Assembly: GCF_000328665.1 (NCBI RefSeq) | Contig: NC_019972.1 | Coordinates: 1 to 64,000 of the forward strand | DNA from: Methanomethylovorans hollandica DSM 15978 | GTDB taxonomy: Archaea; Halobacteriota; Methanosarcinia; Methanosarcinales; Methanosarcinaceae | Length of the DNA: 64,000 nucleotides | Direction: 5' to 3' | Shown here: one piece after another, positions 1 to 8,806 of the stretch | Position numbering within the stretch: position 1 is the first letter of the stretch | Layout of the letters: every line of letters begins with the position of its first letter | Program-made: the position numbers and the translations under genes | Notes under the pieces: model-generated | What the model was told of the DNA's origin: nothing | The model's input: the letters and a program-made list of their open reading frames with translations, nothing else | Database searches by the model: none

Positions 1-45
1 TTGTCTATTTTTTTATTTTGTTAACTTATATCATTTTGGTAAATA

Positions 46-64
46 TACACTTGTTTGCCAATGT
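46..64 (-). promoter_or_regulatory. Inverted copy of the origin repeat upstream of cdc6
   Basis: The minus strand here matches the 19-base core of the downstream repeat (ACATTGGCAATGAAGTGTC) at about 16 positions. It faces opposite to the array copies. With the copy at 219-238 it places repeat-like sites on both sides of cdc6, as expected if the initiator binds them. Binding is inferred. Confidence 0.5.
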
Positions 65-218
65 AATAGTAATTTCATTTTATCCCAGATAATATTCTTC
101 GTATATTATAAACCCAAATAATATCCTTGTCTGTTTTTCATAGATTTTTATTATATTTAAATATTCCGTATAACTTGTATATCAAAAAACGATTTTTACA
201 AAATAAGAAATACTTGTT

Positions 219-238
219 ACATTAGCAATGTAGTGTAC
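219..238 (+). promoter_or_regulatory. Repeat-like site in the cdc6 promoter region
   Basis: ACATTAGCAATGTAGTGTAC closely matches the core of the 124-bp array (ACATTGGCAATGAAGTGTC). It lies about 50 bases upstream of the TATA box, so it could serve initiator binding or autoregulation of cdc6. Confidence 0.5.
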
Positions 239-289
239 ATACACTTACGTTGGTATTATTGGTTACATTGGTTACAAAGACCAATTAGA

Positions 290-300
290 TTTATATATTA
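290..300 (+). promoter_or_regulatory. TATA box of cdc6
   Basis: TTTATATATTA lies about 42 bases upstream of the cdc6 ATG, which leaves room for a start site 25 bases downstream and a short leader. Apart from this and the two repeat-like sites, 1-341 shows only AT-rich sequence. Confidence 0.5.
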
Positions 301-341
301 GTATATACATGTGTTAAATAAAAAAAGTATGAAGGAATAAG

Positions 342-1604
342 ATGGCTGAAAATACAGTTGATGTAAATAAAATACTGTTTAGTGGCTCAGTATTTTTAAA
401 TCCTGATGCTGTGTCGCCAGGATATAAACCTAAATCTATAAATGAAGTCATGCATCGAGTTGATTTTATCGAAGCATATACTACACATTTTAAGAAAACT
501 GTAATGGGTTTTGATTCTTCTAATCTTCTTGTATTTGGTAAAACTGGAACTGGAAAAACAATGGTTACTAAGTTAATGATGCAAGTTATTAGTGAAGCTG
601 CACTTCAAAATGGTATTGAAGTTTTTCCTGTTTTTGTTAATTGTAATGTTACTTATTCTGATACGATGGTTCTGCGTTTCCTTATAACACAATTTGAGGA
701 AAAATTGGATTTACCTCATGAAAAATTAGTGAATAATTTTTCAGAATACTATAATCGTTTGACATATCTAATGACTAAATATGGAAAAAGCATCATTATT
801 ATCTTTGATGAGATAGATAAACTTACAAATCCCGATATCATAAATAATTTTTTACGTATTAAAGAAAATGATGATATGAAGCGCAATGTGTGTATTGTGG
901 GAATATCAAATAGTTTATATTTCACAAAAAACCTTGATCCGCGTACGAAAAGTGCTTTATCACAAACAGAAATAACAGTTGAGCCATATGATGCAGTTCA
1001 ACTTGAAGAGATATTATGCTATCGTGCGAAATTGGCTTTTAAAGATGGAGTAATTGATGATATGGTTATTCCTTTATGTGCCGCACTTGCAGCTCAAGAA
1101 CATGGAGATGCTAGAAGGGCTATAGATCTTCTAAGAGTATCTGGTGATATTGCGGATATGAGAGGAGATAAGATTATCCAATCAGAGCATGTTCGTGAAG
1201 CAAATACAAAAATTGATTCTGATAAAACGAAGAGAGTTGTTACTCGCCTTACTCCCCAATCGAAGACAGCGTTTCTTTCATCATTGTTGTTATTAAATAA
1301 GCCAGGAACAAACACTGTAATTACTAGTGATATTTATAATGTTTATTTACAAGTGTGTGAACAAATTGGAATCGATGTATTAAGTGCACGTCGGTTTAAT
1401 GATTTGATTGGTGAGCTCTCTATGTTAGAGCTACTTTATACAAAGAAAACTTCACGGGGAAGAGGAAAAGGGGTCGTGAATATGGTTGGTATTGATGTTA
1501 ATCTCGATTCCAATATAATTTTCGATTGGATATATGAAGATTCTCAATTTTATAGTATGAATGGCAGAAAGCAATTGACTATTTATAATCAATTAAAGTT
1601 TTGA
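342..1604 (+). CDS. cdc6: Orc1/Cdc6-type replication initiator
   Basis: AAA+ origin-binding and helicase-loading protein of 420 residues, the usual length of archaeal Orc1/Cdc6. The P-loop GKTGTGKT is at residues 66-73, the Walker B IIIIFDEIDK at 151-160, a sensor-1-like segment VGISNS follows, and the last 120 or so residues fit a winged-helix DNA-binding domain. GAAGGAATAAG precedes the ATG. The gene stands alone and points into a 124-bp repeat array that starts 35 bases after its stop codon; similar sites lie in its promoter. This is the usual arrangement of an initiator beside its origin. Both ATPase motifs are intact, unlike the second Cdc6-like protein near 26 kb. Confidence 0.95.
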   Translation: MAENTVDVNKILFSGSVFLNPDAVSPGYKPKSINEVMHRVDFIEAYTTHFKKTVMGFDSSNLLVFGKTGTGKTMVTKLMMQVISEAALQNGIEVFPVFVNCNVTYSDTMVLRFLITQFEEKLDLPHEKLVNNFSEYYNRLTYLMTKYGKSIIIIFDEIDKLTNPDIINNFLRIKENDDMKRNVCIVGISNSLYFTKNLDPRTKSALSQTEITVEPYDAVQLEEILCYRAKLAFKDGVIDDMVIPLCAALAAQEHGDARRAIDLLRVSGDIADMRGDKIIQSEHVREANTKIDSDKTKRVVTRLTPQSKTAFLSSLLLLNKPGTNTVITSDIYNVYLQVCEQIGIDVLSARRFNDLIGELSMLELLYTKKTSRGRGKGVVNMVGIDVNLDSNIIFDWIYEDSQFYSMNGRKQLTIYNQLKF

Positions 1605-1638
1605 TTTCTTCATTGAATCAATATCCTGCTACTATTTT

Positions 1639-2627
1639 CATATTTACATTGGCAATGAAGTGTCTACGTTTGTTGATTTTCATATTTACATTATCAATTC
1701 TATCTCTTTAAGTCTACTGGTATTGTTTTTACATTGGCAATAAGGTGTCTAGGAATTATTTACAAATTTACATTGGCAATGAAGTGTCTACGTTTGTTGA
1801 TTTTCATATTTACATTATCAATTCTATCTCTTTCAGTCTAATGGTATTGTTTTTACATTGGCAATAAGGTGTCTAGGAATTATTTACAAATTTACATTGG
1901 CAATGAAATGTCTATTGTTGTTGATTTTCATATTTACATTATTAATTCTATCTCTTTCAGTCTACTGGTATTGTTTTTACATTGGCAATAAGGTGTCTTG
2001 GGATTATTTACAAATTTACATTGGCAATGAAGTGTCTACGTTTGTTGATTTTCATATTTACATTATCAATTCTATCTCTTTAAGTCTACTGGTATTGTTT
2101 TTACATTGGCAATAAGGTGTCCTGGGATTATTTACAAATTTACATTGGCAATGAAGTGTCTACGGTTGTTGATTTTCATATTTACATTATCAATTCTATA
2201 TCTTTCAGTCTACTGGTATTGTTTTTACATTGGCAATAAGGTGTCCTGGGATTATTTACAAATTTACATTGGCAATGAAGTGTCTATTGTTGTTGATTTT
2301 CATATTTACATTATCTATTCTATCTCTTTCAGTCTACTGGTATTGTTTTTACATTGGCAATAAGGTGTCCTGGGATTATTTACAAATTTACATTGGCAAT
2401 GAAGTGTCTACGGTTGTTGATTTTCATATTTACATTATCAATTCTATCTCTTTCAGTCTAATGGTATTGTTTTTACATTGGCAATAAGGTGTCTAGGGAT
2501 TATTTACAAATTTACATTGGCAATGAAGTGTCTACGGTTGTTGATTTTCATATTTACATTATCAATTCTGTCTCTTTCAGTTTACTGGTATTGTTTTTAC
2601 ATTAGCAATAAGGCGTCTAGGGATTAT
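1639..2627. repeat. 124-bp tandem repeat array, candidate replication origin
   Basis: About eight units of 124 bp. The segment ACATTGGCAATAAGGTGTC starts at 1731, 1855, 1979, 2103, 2227, 2351, 2475 and 2599, always 124 apart. Each unit carries a second related copy, ACATTGGCAATGAAGTGTC, 39 bases later, and the array opens with such a copy at 1646, giving about 16 direct iterons at alternating 39 and 85 base spacing. Unit differences are single-base substitutions. Open frames inside it arise from the repeat and are not credible genes. The iterons, AT-richness and position directly after cdc6 suggest an origin; a ParA-type centromere is the main alternative. Confidence 0.85.
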
Positions 2628-4937
2628 TTATCTTAAAAATAGATTACGAAGTATCTTTGCTATAATGCTTCTAACCGTGATTTTTGGCTTATTCTCTTCC
2701 ATTGCTAATAATTCAGTATTCGGTGTTTCAACTACTTTTTCTTGCTCAATTTCTGTTATCAGCATATCTTTTTTTGTTTCTGTTTGTTGTTTTTTCTGAG
2801 CTTCAATTTCATCTATTACTTTGAATAGGTCATAATCAATACCAAGGGAGTTAAAAATCTCAATGGATTTATTGAGTCCAAGTATTTCAATAACATCTTT
2901 TAGTGGCATTGTTTTTAAGATGTCAAGTGAATCGATTTTGTTATCATACAGCTTTTTGGATGATAATCTGTCAATGGATGTTGTTGTCATCAGAGCAAGC
3001 ATTTCATTGTTAGCACCCTTTTCAAGCATTTTCTCAATATCAGAGACAGTGCTTGTCCAGATGTTCTCTTGCATTTCCATGATTTTCCGGGAAGCGTAGA
3101 CTAACCATTTTGCTGTTGATATGGTGTTTTTCAGATCGCCTTCTCCAATTTTATAGTTCCTCATTATTGTTTCTATTGGAGTTCCATTAATCCATTCCAT
3201 TAGCATTAGAGCTGTTTTAATGCTTCCTATTTCCTGCGGGGTGATCTGGTTTATTTTGGTTGCATTTATCCACGGAATTTCGTTACTTCTTTCGATGATG
3301 ATATTTTCAATATTCTTCCTTTCGTCTGCAGTAAAGGAAGTGTTTTTCATATTTGGAGTCGAACATATTATACTCATCAAATTGAAGGGAGTAATGAATA
3401 ATGATTTTTCAATCTTGCTTGTTATTATAGATGCTGTTTCCGGGTAGATATATACTACGGATACCATTTTCCCAAAAGGAGTGGATTCTATCCTATCGCA
3501 TATTTCAATCATTTTTCTTCGATGCAGTACTTTAATACATTTCGTTGTTAAGTTCTCAAAATCAGCATCTGGGTTCTGGAATCCAAACAATGTTTTCCGG
3601 AGGAAGTGATTGATATCTTCGAGTGTATTGGCGAATTTGTTATTTATTGTAGCTAATAAATGAGTTTCAAAGTGGTTCTCTTGTGCTAGATTTGATATAA
3701 CAAGCTCTGCCTGTGCATTGATAAACGTTGCTTTGAGTTTTTCTATATCCTTTTCAGATTCAGCTATGAGTACGCTTTCTCCATATGGATCAAGATGTGG
3801 TCTTCCTGCTCTTCCGGCCATTTGTTTATAATCAAGTACGGGAATTGGACATCTTCCCTGGCCAGGATTGAATCTTTTGTAATTTCTTATAATTACTCTT
3901 CTTGCTGGTAAGTTAAGGCCTGCAGCTAGAGTGGGTGTGCAGGTTATTATTTTAATTAATCCATTCTTGAATCCTGATTCTACGATATCTCTTTGTTTTT
4001 CATTCAGGCCTGCATGGTGAAAAGCAACTCCATTTCTGATGCATTCGGATAAGATAGGGTTAGACTGTTCTTCTCTATCGAGTTCAATAGATAGTTTGTT
4101 GAGTTCTTCCCTATTCTTTTCAGTAATTAGTGGAGAGATATGCTTACTGAGTTTCTTTGCAAAATCAGAACAGCTGTTTCGACTTGTTTCGAATACAAGG
4201 CACTGCCCTCCGATATTTACGGTATCGATAGCAATATTTATTGAAGGATCATTAGTTATTGGATTTATATCAATACTGTACTTACTGAATTGTATCTTGT
4301 TCTGGAAAAAGATACCTTCTCTAAGGTCTGCTGGTCTCCAATCTGTAGTAATTAGTTCAGATTGAAGCCACCTTGCGACTTCTTCTGCATTTCCAACTGT
4401 TGCTGATAGACTGACAAATTGGATTTGAGAGTTTTTTTCTCTAAGCTTGGTCGTTACCATTTCGAGAGTAGGGCCTCTGGTCTTACATGCAAGAAGATGA
4501 ACTTCATCAATAACAACGCATGTAACATCATCAATCCAGGATGCTTCTGATCGTAGCAGAGAGTCTGCTTTTTCAGCGGTGCAAACGATGATATTACATT
4601 TTTCAAGCCACCTATTATCAGTGTTGTAGTCACCGGAAGCAATACCAGGGTTTATTCCAAGAGGAACAAAATCCTTAAAAGAGGTGTATTTCTCTTTTGC
4701 AAGAGCTCTAAGGGGAACAATGTACATTGCTTTCTTCCCTTTAGATATTGCTTTTAGCATTGCAAGTTCTGCAAGAAATGTCTTTCCGCTTGCAGTTGGA
4801 ATTGCACAAAAAACATTTTTTCCTTTAAGTAAACCCTTTTCCATACACTCTGCTTGTGGAGGATATAGGGTTGTATATCCTTTGTTCAAGTAAAAATCGA
4901 TGTAATTCTGTGGAAGGTCGAGTGTATTTATGTCCAT
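2628..4937 (-). CDS. hel308: Hel308-family DNA helicase
   Basis: Ski2-like superfamily 2 helicase of 769 residues, which in archaea acts on stalled or branched forks. Seen from the chosen start: PTASGKT near residues 47-53, DEVH at 144-147, the SAT segment SLSATVG, and motif VI QMAGRAGRP. The start MDINTL is preferred because AGGAG lies upstream of it; an in-frame extension of 21 residues has no such site. The C-terminal tail (about 60 residues after the HhH-like region) is charged and ends in a basic helix. The gene runs into the end of the repeat array. It lies in one leftward series with RPA genes, consistent with fork repair. Confidence 0.92.
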   Translation of the reverse strand: MDINTLDLPQNYIDFYLNKGYTTLYPPQAECMEKGLLKGKNVFCAIPTASGKTFLAELAMLKAISKGKKAMYIVPLRALAKEKYTSFKDFVPLGINPGIASGDYNTDNRWLEKCNIIVCTAEKADSLLRSEASWIDDVTCVVIDEVHLLACKTRGPTLEMVTTKLREKNSQIQFVSLSATVGNAEEVARWLQSELITTDWRPADLREGIFFQNKIQFSKYSIDINPITNDPSINIAIDTVNIGGQCLVFETSRNSCSDFAKKLSKHISPLITEKNREELNKLSIELDREEQSNPILSECIRNGVAFHHAGLNEKQRDIVESGFKNGLIKIITCTPTLAAGLNLPARRVIIRNYKRFNPGQGRCPIPVLDYKQMAGRAGRPHLDPYGESVLIAESEKDIEKLKATFINAQAELVISNLAQENHFETHLLATINNKFANTLEDINHFLRKTLFGFQNPDADFENLTTKCIKVLHRRKMIEICDRIESTPFGKMVSVVYIYPETASIITSKIEKSLFITPFNLMSIICSTPNMKNTSFTADERKNIENIIIERSNEIPWINATKINQITPQEIGSIKTALMLMEWINGTPIETIMRNYKIGEGDLKNTISTAKWLVYASRKIMEMQENIWTSTVSDIEKMLEKGANNEMLALMTTTSIDRLSSKKLYDNKIDSLDILKTMPLKDVIEILGLNKSIEIFNSLGIDYDLFKVIDEIEAQKKQQTETKKDMLITEIEQEKVVETPNTELLAMEENKPKITVRSIIAKILRNLFLR

Positions 4938-4965
4938 GCGTAGTTCTCCTGTAATTACATGGACT

Positions 4966-4980
4966 CTGTTTGTCTTTTTT
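4966..4980 (-). promoter_or_regulatory. A-rich leader motif before hel308
   Basis: The minus strand reads AAAAAAGACAAACAG, about 29 bases before the hel308 start codon. It is one of at least nine near-identical motifs placed just before leftward genes between 5 and 16 kb. Confidence 0.55.
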
Positions 4981-5007
4981 TGTTCTGGGGGAGCTGGCAA
5001 AAGAAGA

Positions 5008-5184
5008 TTATATTTCGTATTCAGGCAATGGACCTGAAATCCATATATTTCTTGTATTTTCTAATAGTTCTATTGCTGAGCACAACGAGATATCAAGATC
5101 AAGTGCTTTGATTGCAATGAGTTTAGAATCTTCATTTGGAAGAACATCTAAAAGTTCATCAAATTCTTCTTGTGACCGTGGCAT
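5008..5184 (-). CDS. Small acidic hypothetical protein
   Basis: 58 residues, starting MPRSQEEFDELLDVLP and ending LPEYEI. AAGGA lies upstream of the ATG. It is acidic with predicted helices and no recognised domain. The next upstream gene ends 25 bases away and hel308 starts 70 bases downstream, so it fits the same leftward transcription unit. I do not recognise the family; a function linked to hel308 would be a guess. Confidence 0.55.
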   Translation of the reverse strand: MPRSQEEFDELLDVLPNEDSKLIAIKALDLDISLCSAIELLENTRNIWISGPLPEYEI

Positions 5185-5209
5185 GTGATTTTCCTTGCGT
5201 TGATCTGTA

Positions 5210-5371
5210 TTAATTTAATATTCTCTGAGCAATCTTTTCAAGTTGACGTATATGCCCTTCCTGAAAAAGCTGTTTGATAATATCTAAAGAAAAGAGATTT
5301 GATTCATTTTCAGTGTTGAATATAAATTTCCCATATGTATCTTCAGTGAATAGCAGTATTTGTGTTGTCAT
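5210..5371 (-). CDS. Small hypothetical protein
   Basis: 53 residues beginning MTTQILLFTEDTYGK and ending in a basic, probably helical segment. AAGGAATC lies 8 bases before this ATG, so it is preferred over an in-frame upstream start that would add 22 unlikely residues. It sits between the RPA-associated gene and another small protein in the same direction. No family recognised. Confidence 0.5.
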   Translation of the reverse strand: MTTQILLFTEDTYGKFIFNTENESNLFSLDIIKQLFQEGHIRQLEKIAQRILN

Positions 5372-5514
5372 ACAAGATTCCTTATGATTTCGATTTTCTA
5401 AAATAAGATAAAAAAAGAAAGAAGATAATGATAGCAAGAGGTAGATCTATCATTGGCCGATATTTGATAGAGGCTGAAGGGTGTTTGTTTTTTTGAGAAA
5501 GGGATTACTGGATT

Positions 5515-6036
5515 TCACCCCAGTAACTTTTCAACGATTGGCTGATACTTGGCCACGATTTCAGGGGAAAGGTTGTTCTTCTCAAGTCTCTCTGAAAGGA
5601 AACCAGATAGTTCCTTGAGATAGATTTCCTGTGTTTCTGCACTTGCCGGAGTTACGGATTCTGCACGGATATTGATTATTCTTGTATGGTCTTCAGTTTC
5701 AAAGGATGTCAGCTTTCCGATGATGGAGATAATGCTGTGAATTGGTATTTCTGCAAGTTGTGCAGATGCTTCTGGCTGGTATTCTCCTGCAGTAACATAA
5801 ATTGGTCCACTGGGATCTGCTACCTTTGCTTTCCAGAATGTCTTTTCCTTTCCTATATCTTCCTTTTCCATAAGAGCTGCCACAAGGAAGACTTTGCTTG
5901 CTTCCTCACCGGTTTCTGTTACGAATATCCGGGCTTCGTTATCAAGTCCTTTGATTGGTACGGCTTCTTCAGCTATAATGTTCTTCATTTCTTCAATGGT
6001 CAGACGCTTTGCTACTGGATTGTATTGATTGCTCAT
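5515..6036 (-). CDS. RPA-associated protein (COG3390-like)
   Basis: 173 residues with an OB-fold-like core (about residues 35-125, segments FLVAALMEKEDIG, TFWKAKVADPSGPIYVTAG, IPIHSIISIIGKL) and a helical C-terminus. In many euryarchaea such proteins are encoded beside RPA and act with it in single-strand DNA binding; the gene here starts 31 bases after the RPA stop codon, which supports that call. GAGGTAATA precedes the chosen ATG (MSNQYNP); the longer in-frame start overlaps the RPA stop and lacks a binding site. Confidence 0.8.
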   Translation of the reverse strand: MSNQYNPVAKRLTIEEMKNIIAEEAVPIKGLDNEARIFVTETGEEASKVFLVAALMEKEDIGKEKTFWKAKVADPSGPIYVTAGEYQPEASAQLAEIPIHSIISIIGKLTSFETEDHTRIINIRAESVTPASAETQEIYLKELSGFLSERLEKNNLSPEIVAKYQPIVEKLLG

Positions 6037-6067
6037 GGTTATTACCTCGAAAATTTGTATGGGTTTT

Positions 6068-6940
6068 TTACTCACCCATAGGAGTTATCTCGCATGCATT
6101 CAGGTATGTGGACTTCATATCCAGCACTATTGTGGATATGTATTTCCCAACGAACATGTTGGTCTGTGCTTCTCTGACAATGCTATGGTCTAAGGCATCT
6201 GCGGCCATTGCAAGTGCAGTATCAAGGGTCATTCCGGTTATCTTTTCGGTGAGCTCTCTTCCTGCTACTATCTTAGATTCCTTGCGTCCATCATCAATGG
6301 TCAATATCAGGCGAAGATCGTATATCCCTTCTACAGTTCCATGTTGTTTACATGTTCCCTTGTAGAGAGAAGCTTCACATACCGGACATCTCTTAATGAG
6401 ACCACTTCCGGGTGCAACCTTTGTGACTATGCCGACAATTTCTTTCTTTTCGGGTACATAGTTGATTGCTTTATCAGAGACTGCAAGCTCAGATGACTTG
6501 TTGACTGATATCTGTGGATTCCCGTTGAATGGGTTGCATACAACATTCCGGAAATCGATGGTCTGTCCTTCTTCTATAAGAGGAACATTGGCTGTAGACC
6601 AGATTGTGAATATCACTGAGCCTGTTTCATCGCCTGCAACACCTTTCTGAACGATATTATTCTTCTTTTGATCAAAGATCTTGATTACCTTGAGGGTCAT
6701 ATCTACCCAAGTTCCCTCTTTCATTTTTTCAAGCTCTATGACAGTTGCTCTGGTCTTTGAGCTGGATTTTTTTATTTCAATTCCAGCATTCTTAGCATAC
6801 ATATTAAGTACAGCTATGGATGCTGTCTTTTCATCAACTTTGAAGTTTAACCTGAAAGCCTGTACTTTGCTCTCAACTTCTGCTTGTTCAACTGCGATTC
6901 CATTCTTTCCGAGTGTTTCCACTATTGCTGTTGCGTTCAT
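6068..6940 (-). CDS. rpa: Replication protein A, zinc-finger type
   Basis: Single-strand DNA-binding protein of 290 residues. A short helical N-terminus is followed by an OB fold (about 65-155, with GTWVDMTLKV and GDETGSVIFTIW), then a second OB-like domain that holds a zinc finger C185-x2-C188 ... C197-x2-H200. This layout is typical of euryarchaeal RPA41-like proteins. AGGTGAGA precedes the chosen ATG (MNATAIV); a GTG three codons earlier overlaps that site. It leads an operon with the RPA-associated gene and probably protects template strands for the element's primase and MCM. Confidence 0.9.
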   Translation of the reverse strand: MNATAIVETLGKNGIAVEQAEVESKVQAFRLNFKVDEKTASIAVLNMYAKNAGIEIKKSSSKTRATVIELEKMKEGTWVDMTLKVIKIFDQKKNNIVQKGVAGDETGSVIFTIWSTANVPLIEEGQTIDFRNVVCNPFNGNPQISVNKSSELAVSDKAINYVPEKKEIVGIVTKVAPGSGLIKRCPVCEASLYKGTCKQHGTVEGIYDLRLILTIDDGRKESKIVAGRELTEKITGMTLDTALAMAADALDHSIVREAQTNMFVGKYISTIVLDMKSTYLNACEITPMGE

Positions 6941-6966
6941 TTCTCTCACCTAATTAATTCAACTAC

Positions 6967-6980
6967 CTGTTTGTCTTTTT
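6967..6980 (-). promoter_or_regulatory. A-rich leader motif before rpa, inside a small hairpin
   Basis: The minus strand reads AAAAAGACAAACAGG and is flanked by CCTGTT and AACAGG, so the A-rich segment would sit in the loop of a 6-bp stem. The rpa ATG is about 27 bases downstream. Confidence 0.5.
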
Positions 6981-7042
6981 AACAGGGGTTTGACAATTGC
7001 ATTTGTATCTCTGGTTTTTTTGTTTGTTACCAGTTTTTGCAA

Positions 7043-7411
7043 TTACACTAAATCTTTGTTTTTTTTGACTTGATGCATTCGTTCCTTTGCTTCTGGGCTT
7101 TGAGCTCTTTCAAGCAGGCCATATTTTTCAAGAAGCTTTTCTGGCAGAGATCCATAGAAGTATTCTGACATATCTTCTTCATATCCTCCAGAATATCTCA
7201 TGGGGATGTTGGTTCCTTTCTGGAATGTCGCAGAGCATTCTGAGCAGACAAAGTCCTTGAATGAACCATGATTGTAATCAACACTAAAGGTTCCCGGGCA
7301 GATTTGTTGATGAAGTTCCAGGAAGAGTTTTTCGTTTCGTATAGGGATATCGTCTCCAAATTGCTGTCTTTTCTTTTCTGTTTCCTCTGAAAGTTTCTTG
7401 AAATCAACCAC
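7043..7411 (-). CDS. Hypothetical protein with a CxxC pair
   Basis: 122 residues, charged. The middle has a cysteine (CPGTF) and a CSECSATF pair that could bind a metal together. The start is a GTG at 7411, chosen because GGTGATCTAA is immediately upstream; the same binding-site style is used by neighbours. An A-rich leader (TTTGCTTTTTTTT on the plus strand, 7432-7444) precedes it. No family recognised; cytosolic by composition. Confidence 0.6.
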   Translation of the reverse strand: MVDFKKLSEETEKKRQQFGDDIPIRNEKLFLELHQQICPGTFSVDYNHGSFKDFVCSECSATFQKGTNIPMRYSGGYEEDMSEYFYGSLPEKLLEKYGLLERAQSPEAKERMHQVKKNKDLV

Positions 7412-7515
7412 TTAGATCACCACTAGTTTCCTTTGCTTTTTTTTGCTATTAGCATAAGCTAAAAGAATTGTAATGTACCCAGACCTAATATTGTTTTTTT
7501 AAAAAAAGAAAAATA

Positions 7516-7935
7516 TCAAAGTGAAAAAACCGTGAACCGATCATCGAGAATATCCTCGATAAGAGGTTTCACCTGCTCCCATTTGAGTCCACCATTGCCA
7601 CATCCGGGTTTTGAGAGTCCACAAGAAGAGTCTATAGGGAGTATATCAGCAATCTTCCTTGCAGATTCCCTGATGAGTGAGAGATCAGAAGGATCCTTCC
7701 AGTTATACTTTGTAGGGAAAGAGACTATCCTGTATTCTGGTACAATATAAGGAATATTTCCGTTCTTCCTTACATGTTCTGCAAGGATACGTGGCAGGCC
7801 AGGATATCTTAGAGATGCCTGTTTTGCAACTCCGGCACCCATGACAAGTGTTCCATTCTTCTTGATGATGCTATTGGTTGTAACAGCAGTATAATCACAA
7901 CCAGAATTCCATAGATCGCCCTGACATTCCTTCAT
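7516..7935 (-). CDS. Macro domain protein
   Basis: 139 residues, a single macro (ADP-ribose-binding) domain. The diagnostic segment is GTLVMGAGVAKQA near residues 29-41, preceded by a conserved TNSIIKKNG and followed by a C-terminal glycine-rich stretch GCGNGGLKWEQV. Phage and plasmid macro proteins of this length bind or hydrolyse ADP-ribose derivatives. It stands alone with its own leader motif, next to a SLOG-fold gene, so a role in nucleotide signalling or counter-defence is possible but inferred. Confidence 0.85.
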   Translation of the reverse strand: MKECQGDLWNSGCDYTAVTTNSIIKKNGTLVMGAGVAKQASLRYPGLPRILAEHVRKNGNIPYIVPEYRIVSFPTKYNWKDPSDLSLIRESARKIADILPIDSSCGLSKPGCGNGGLKWEQVKPLIEDILDDRFTVFSL

Positions 7936-7948
7936 AGTTATCGGAAAA

Positions 7949-7964
7949 TTGTGTGTCTTTTTTT
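7949..7964 (-). promoter_or_regulatory. A-rich leader motif before the macro gene
   Basis: The plus strand TTGTGTGTCTTTTTTT gives AAAAAAAGACACACAA on the coding strand, 14 bases before the ATG; one base of the AAACA part differs from the consensus. Confidence 0.45.
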
Positions 7965-8048
7965 AAAAGCCAATAAGAGTATTATGTTAAAGTATACCTA
8001 ATATCTAATGTATTTTTTATCTATAAGGATTTAAAATCGTATTGAAAA

Positions 8049-8522
8049 TTAGATATTAATAACAATAACCTTCTTTCTTACAAGATTAAGTTTATGAATA
8101 GTGTAACATGTTCCTGAATTAGAAGATCCATCCCATACTGCAATGGCCATATCTGCATCATGAACCATAGCATCATTTCTCTGGAGGAAAGCATTTTTCG
8201 AACCTTCCTGGGAGATGATTTTTGCAACTTTACATTTTGCAAGGATTTCTCTATACCTTTCCTGTGATTTCTTTGGCCACTTTGATTCCTGGCCAGTAAA
8301 AGGGATGTAAGCATAAATTGGAATATTCTTCTCTAGACCAATCTCTGCGAACCAAGTGTCTACACCTTGAGCAAGTCCAGTGATTATCTCGATTTTAGGA
8401 TCCTCAAGAAGAAGCAGTTCCAGCTGCATAGAGAGTTCCGTTTTGATTCTCTTTGTAACAGGATTGTTTTCATCATATCCACCAAGTCTTTCTGGTCTGT
8501 GTCCTGTAATCATAACTTTCAT
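8049..8522 (-). CDS. SLOG-superfamily nucleotide-binding protein (YpsA/DprA-like fold)
   Basis: 157 residues, Rossmann-like. It opens MKVMITGHRPERLGGY, the signature of the YpsA-like branch, continues with the glycine-rich IITGLAQGVDTWFAEIG and ends DADMAIAVWDGSSNSGTCY, a usual SLOG ligand-binding tail. Family members bind nucleotides or NAD-related ligands, and some serve as sensors in defence systems. GGTGATTGAA precedes the chosen ATG; the GTG four codons earlier is part of that site. Upstream come a leader motif (8541-8552) and a solo insertion-element remnant. Confidence 0.85.
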   Translation of the reverse strand: MKVMITGHRPERLGGYDENNPVTKRIKTELSMQLELLLLEDPKIEIITGLAQGVDTWFAEIGLEKNIPIYAYIPFTGQESKWPKKSQERYREILAKCKVAKIISQEGSKNAFLQRNDAMVHDADMAIAVWDGSSNSGTCYTIHKLNLVRKKVIVINI

Positions 8523-8598
8523 TTCAATCACCATTTATATGTATGTCTTTTTCAGGTAGATCAGGACAGATAATCTTAGAATGGTAGAATGATGATTG

Positions 8599-8655
8599 TG
8601 AACTACCCTCCCTACCATCCTTTGGATGTCGAGGAAGGAGACTTTTGCTTAAGGT
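8599..8655 (-). mobile_element. Solo end-to-end remnant of the TnpB element
   Basis: About 55 bases that join both outer borders of the two TnpB elements in this window. On the minus strand the left border TAAGCAAAAGTCTCCTTCC is followed by a hairpin (CATCC AAA GGATG) and the right border GGGTAGTTCA. The hairpin sequence differs from those of the full elements, but the pairing is kept. It looks like an internally deleted, non-coding copy that needs a transposase supplied elsewhere. Confidence 0.6.
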
Positions 8656-8806
8656 ATTAAAAAAGAGAAAAATTAAAAAAAGAAAGTCTAAGAATGGTTT
8701 TTATCGATATTCAGGACAACAATATCTTTAGGGACTGCATTGTTAGTATTGTTTCTTTATTGTGGAAAAGGTCTTATAATGTCATTAATTCTAAAGGGTA
8801 TATTCA

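Noticed and set aside
1858-2487. Three overlapping 85-residue hydrophobic open frames
   Set aside because: They are translations of the 124-bp repeat array, repeat themselves, and have no consistent binding site; they are products of the repeat, not genes.
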